In this document: positions 62,277-64,000 of the stretch, piece by piece | How positions within the stretch are numbered: the stretch's first letter is position 1 | How the letters are laid out: each line of letters opens with the position of its first letter | Origin: Plantago ovata | Lineage: Eukaryota; Streptophyta; Magnoliopsida; Lamiales; Plantaginaceae | Reading direction: 5' to 3' | NCBI GenBank assembly: GCA_028274465.1 | Contig: CM051458.1 | Span: forward strand, 16,321,566-16,385,565 | DNA: 64,000 nucleotides | Made by a program: the position numbers and the translations under genes | The notes under the pieces: generated by a model | Told to the model about the DNA's origin: nothing | What the model saw: the letters and a program-made list of their open reading frames with translations, nothing else | Database searches by the model: none

Positions 62277-63186
62277 ATTCTATAGGGAGATTTTCCGTAA
62301 GGACAAAATCCATCTTTTGTTTGAGGTAGCACAACTTCTGTCCGTAAGAGATATTCTCAGCAGGGCTTACCAAATTATCCTCAACCGAAAAGTTAAACTT
62401 TTCTGCATTTTCTACAAGTTTGTTAAAAATGAACTTAGCCCAATTCAGCTCAGTTTTAATATTGTTGAAGATAATTCTCTGTAATGGCCATCTTTTCAGC
62501 CCTATTTGGTCTATTCCACCAACTTGAGAGTCTACTACTCTGATGAGAAAGAGGCACACTAATTTGAGTGATTCAATTAGGTGTTTCCTTTTGACATTCA
62601 CTCTGCTGAACTTTGCAGGTGCCTCTACCCCATTGACTGATTCAGGATTTCTAACTCCAGCATAGAAGTTAGCAAGGGTCTCTGCATCGTCAGTCACCTC
62701 TTCAAATTCTCCGGTGAATGGAAGCTCAAAGTGAGCTACAATGTCAGCCCATCTCAGGACGACTTGTTTTGACTGAACACTAGTGGTAATCACTTTTTCA
62801 GTGACACCATTTGTAGTGACAGTGTTTACCACTGCATTGTTGTAAAACTCAAGCACATCAATGGTGCTTAAGCAGGTGGGTGTGGCACTGATGAATTTCA
62901 TCAGTCAATTACTTTCCAGTAAGTCCACCGCTTCTTGTACGGCGTCTCCTTCTTCCGATAGAACATTCATATGCTCTCTTAGGGCAGAAGCACCCCATTG
63001 CATCTTACCTTTACATTTTTCAATGTCTAGATAAGTTCCGTCCATGGGCGATTGTGAGTGTCTGTTATTCACAATCGTAGGTGCTTGTTGTGTAGCAACA
63101 GTAGTAGAAGAGGAGCTTTTTGATTTTTCGGACTTGGAAGTTTTTAGGTCTTTTGGGGTAGAGCTAGATGATCTTTTGGGATCCAT
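62277..63186 (-). pseudogene. SIRE-D third ORF, N-terminal part
   Basis: ATG at 63186-63184: MDPKRSSSSTPKDLKTSKSEK, a basic Ser-rich start, then DGTYLDIEKCKGKMQWGASALREHM and a stop at 62905-62907 (after VDLLESN). The next frame, 62901 onward, gives MKFISATPTCLSTIDVLEFYNNAVVNTV, VNVKRKHLIESLKLVCLFLIRVVDSQVGGIDQIGLKRWPLQ, TELNWAKFIFNKLVENAEKF. The homologue in SIRE-B is 28680-29622. The LVCLFLIRVV stretch is too short and charged at its edges to be a clear membrane helix. Cut by the Athila-5 LTR in the ENLPIE block at 62277. Function unknown. Confidence 0.65.
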
Positions 63187-63348
63187 CTACTCTTACATAT
63201 ACAGGGACAAGAAAATCGGAACAGTAAGCTTTGCAAAAGCAAGGTTTGACCGAAGAGTTGCAAAAAAATTCAAAGGTTTGTTTGTGCTTGAAATGGCAAA
63301 GTTTTTGTCGGAGTCTATAAAATTTTTGTCTTATGAGCAGACTCCTCT

Positions 63349-63480
63349 TTATATAGTACTCTGTTGTTTGAGAGTCTTAATTGATTTAAGATCTCAGCGA
63401 GGTAAAACAGAGATACAATTGTTTGGAAGGTGCACGCGTAATAAATGCATAGTGGCCCACTAGCGAGTAACTGTCAGATT
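63349..63480 (-). promoter_or_regulatory. Candidate internal promoter of SIRE-D third ORF
   Basis: Minus-strand TATA box TACTATATAAAG (63347-63358), about 165 bases upstream of the ATG at 63186. Upstream in the same order as SIRE-B: AGTGGGCCACTATGCATTTA (63441-63460), CTCTGTTTTACC (63404-63415) and GCTGAGA (63394-63401). Confidence 0.55.
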
Positions 63481-63738
63481 GTGTCAATTCTCACAAAATG
63501 TACCGTTGGATAAGCATCTTGCTTTAAATCAACGAACCAGATTAACCAATAAGCACTCAATGCCCTTTTAGTTTATCTGTGCAAAAAACATCACAATAAT
63601 TTCTTCTTTTTAACCAAGGGGTCATAATCGTCAATCAAACACATTATCTAATTGTATCCAAAATTCTTTTGATCTTTGTGTTTGCTGAAATTCCCCCTTA
63701 ATTAATTATCTCTTTTATTTTTGATAATCATTTGTATT
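63481..63738 (-). other. SIRE-D spacer with internal polypurine run
   Basis: AT-rich, no gene. Minus-strand AAGGGGGAATTTCAGCAAA near 63681-63700 corresponds to the polypurine run at 28126 in SIRE-B. Confidence 0.5.
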
Positions 63739-63983
63739 TCTGAGTTCCTGTCTCAGCAAATAGATCTTATGATTGAGATAATATAGAGTAATTATGAGAG
63801 TATGCATTTACTTTGCTGAGTTCCCGTCTCAGTTCCTTCCAAGATTGTCTAAATGCCTGTTTCAACAATCTTTGTTCCCTTTTTAATACTGAATGCCCGT
63901 TTCAGCATTATGCAAACAAGTTTTCTTAACAAATATTAGTTTGCAAAAGTCCCTTTGTTTGCTGAATGCCTGTTTCAGCAAAC
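63739..63983 (-). repeat. SIRE-D post-pol hairpin array, 5 units in view
   Basis: Units at about 63737-63762 (CTGAG/CTCAG), 63813-63836 (CTGAG/CTCAG), 63843-63870 (GATTGT/ACAATC outer stem), 63887-63909 (AATGCTGAA/TTCAGTATT, one G-U type pair) and 63956-63983 (GTTTGCTGAA/TTCAGCAAAC, perfect 10-bp stem). Loops in sense orientation are ACAGGCA, ACGGGCA, ACGGGAA and ACAGGAA. Confidence 0.8.
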
Positions 63984-64000
63984 TTTAGTAATCAACTTTT

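Larger units (their letters stand above)
62277..64000 (-). mobile_element. SIRE-D: Sirevirus-like element, third-ORF region
   Basis: Minus strand from the post-pol hairpin spacer to the first 300 codons of the third ORF, where the Athila-5 LTR cuts it. The pol part would lie right of the window. It is a second, independent view of the SIRE-B region 27720-29600 and is less damaged in the ORF. Confidence 0.75.

Noticed and set aside
63044..63463. Plus-strand open frame of 139 codons in SIRE-D
   Set aside because: Lies opposite the real third-ORF start and its promoter-like region; composition explained by the antisense of the Ser/Lys-rich N-terminus.
1..64000. Host protein-coding, rRNA or tRNA genes
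   Set aside because: No host gene exon pattern, tRNA fold or rRNA sequence was recognised; tRNA-like words are primer binding sites of retrotransposons.

Overview
The window looks like nuclear heterochromatin from a flowering plant, most likely a eudicot. It is AT-rich, has no gene with host-type exon structure outside mobile DNA, and is built almost entirely of nested LTR retrotransposons plus one DNA transposon. Athila-type elements are typical of plant pericentromeres, so a pericentromeric location is a reasonable inference. Species cannot be told from the sequence.

Four families make up the layout. (1) Ty3/gypsy Athila-like elements: Athila-1 (1-5507, right part only), Athila-2 (18986-27252), Athila-3 (minus strand, 50519-57482, interrupted), Athila-4 (minus, 58066-60595, a deletion derivative) and an LTR fragment, Athila-5 (61391-62276). 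(2) Ty1/copia elements of an Angela/BARE-like type: Angela-1 (5508-12261, both ends lost), Angela-2 (minus, 33102-42994, complete, 2106-bp LTRs, target duplication CAAAC) and Angela-3 (minus LTR, 57483-61390, split by Athila-4). (3) Ty1/copia Sirevirus-like elements with a third ORF after pol: SIRE-A (3' fragment, 12262-14404), SIRE-B (14405-45671, split by Athila-2 and Angela-2), SIRE-C (minus, 45672-50518) and SIRE-D (minus, 62277-64000, runs off the window). (4) One 3494-bp CACTA transposon (52000-55493, target duplication TAT) inside Athila-3.

Nesting order can be read from the junctions. SIRE-B sits in the reverse transcriptase region of SIRE-C. Angela-2 sits in the third ORF of SIRE-B and its two LTRs differ by about 1%, so it is young. 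CACTA sits in the 3' non-coding region of Athila-3. Athila-4 sits in the Angela-3 LTR with duplication GAAAC. Athila-2 does not fit a simple insertion: its flanks lie at two different places in SIRE pol, there is no target duplication, and its LTRs are more diverged (about 7% by eye) than those of the SIRE element containing it (about 3%). Recombination between two Athila copies is the likely cause.

Most coding sequence is broken by stops and frameshifts. The exception is a small three-exon gene on the minus strand of the CACTA element (52563-53376), which reads cleanly through both splice junctions.

The most interesting material is non-coding. There are arrays of hairpins with near-invariant 7-base loops and covarying stems in the Angela leader and in the Sirevirus pol/ORF3 spacer. 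TATA boxes with conserved upstream blocks precede the Sirevirus third ORF in two copies. Three in-frame intron-like segments of 72-75 bp lie in that ORF. CpG-rich palindromes stand just upstream of the TATA box in every Athila LTR and occur again inside Athila-2. Hairpin plus polypurine modules recur in all Athila 3' regions. Two long hairpins inside the CACTA element could be small-RNA precursors.
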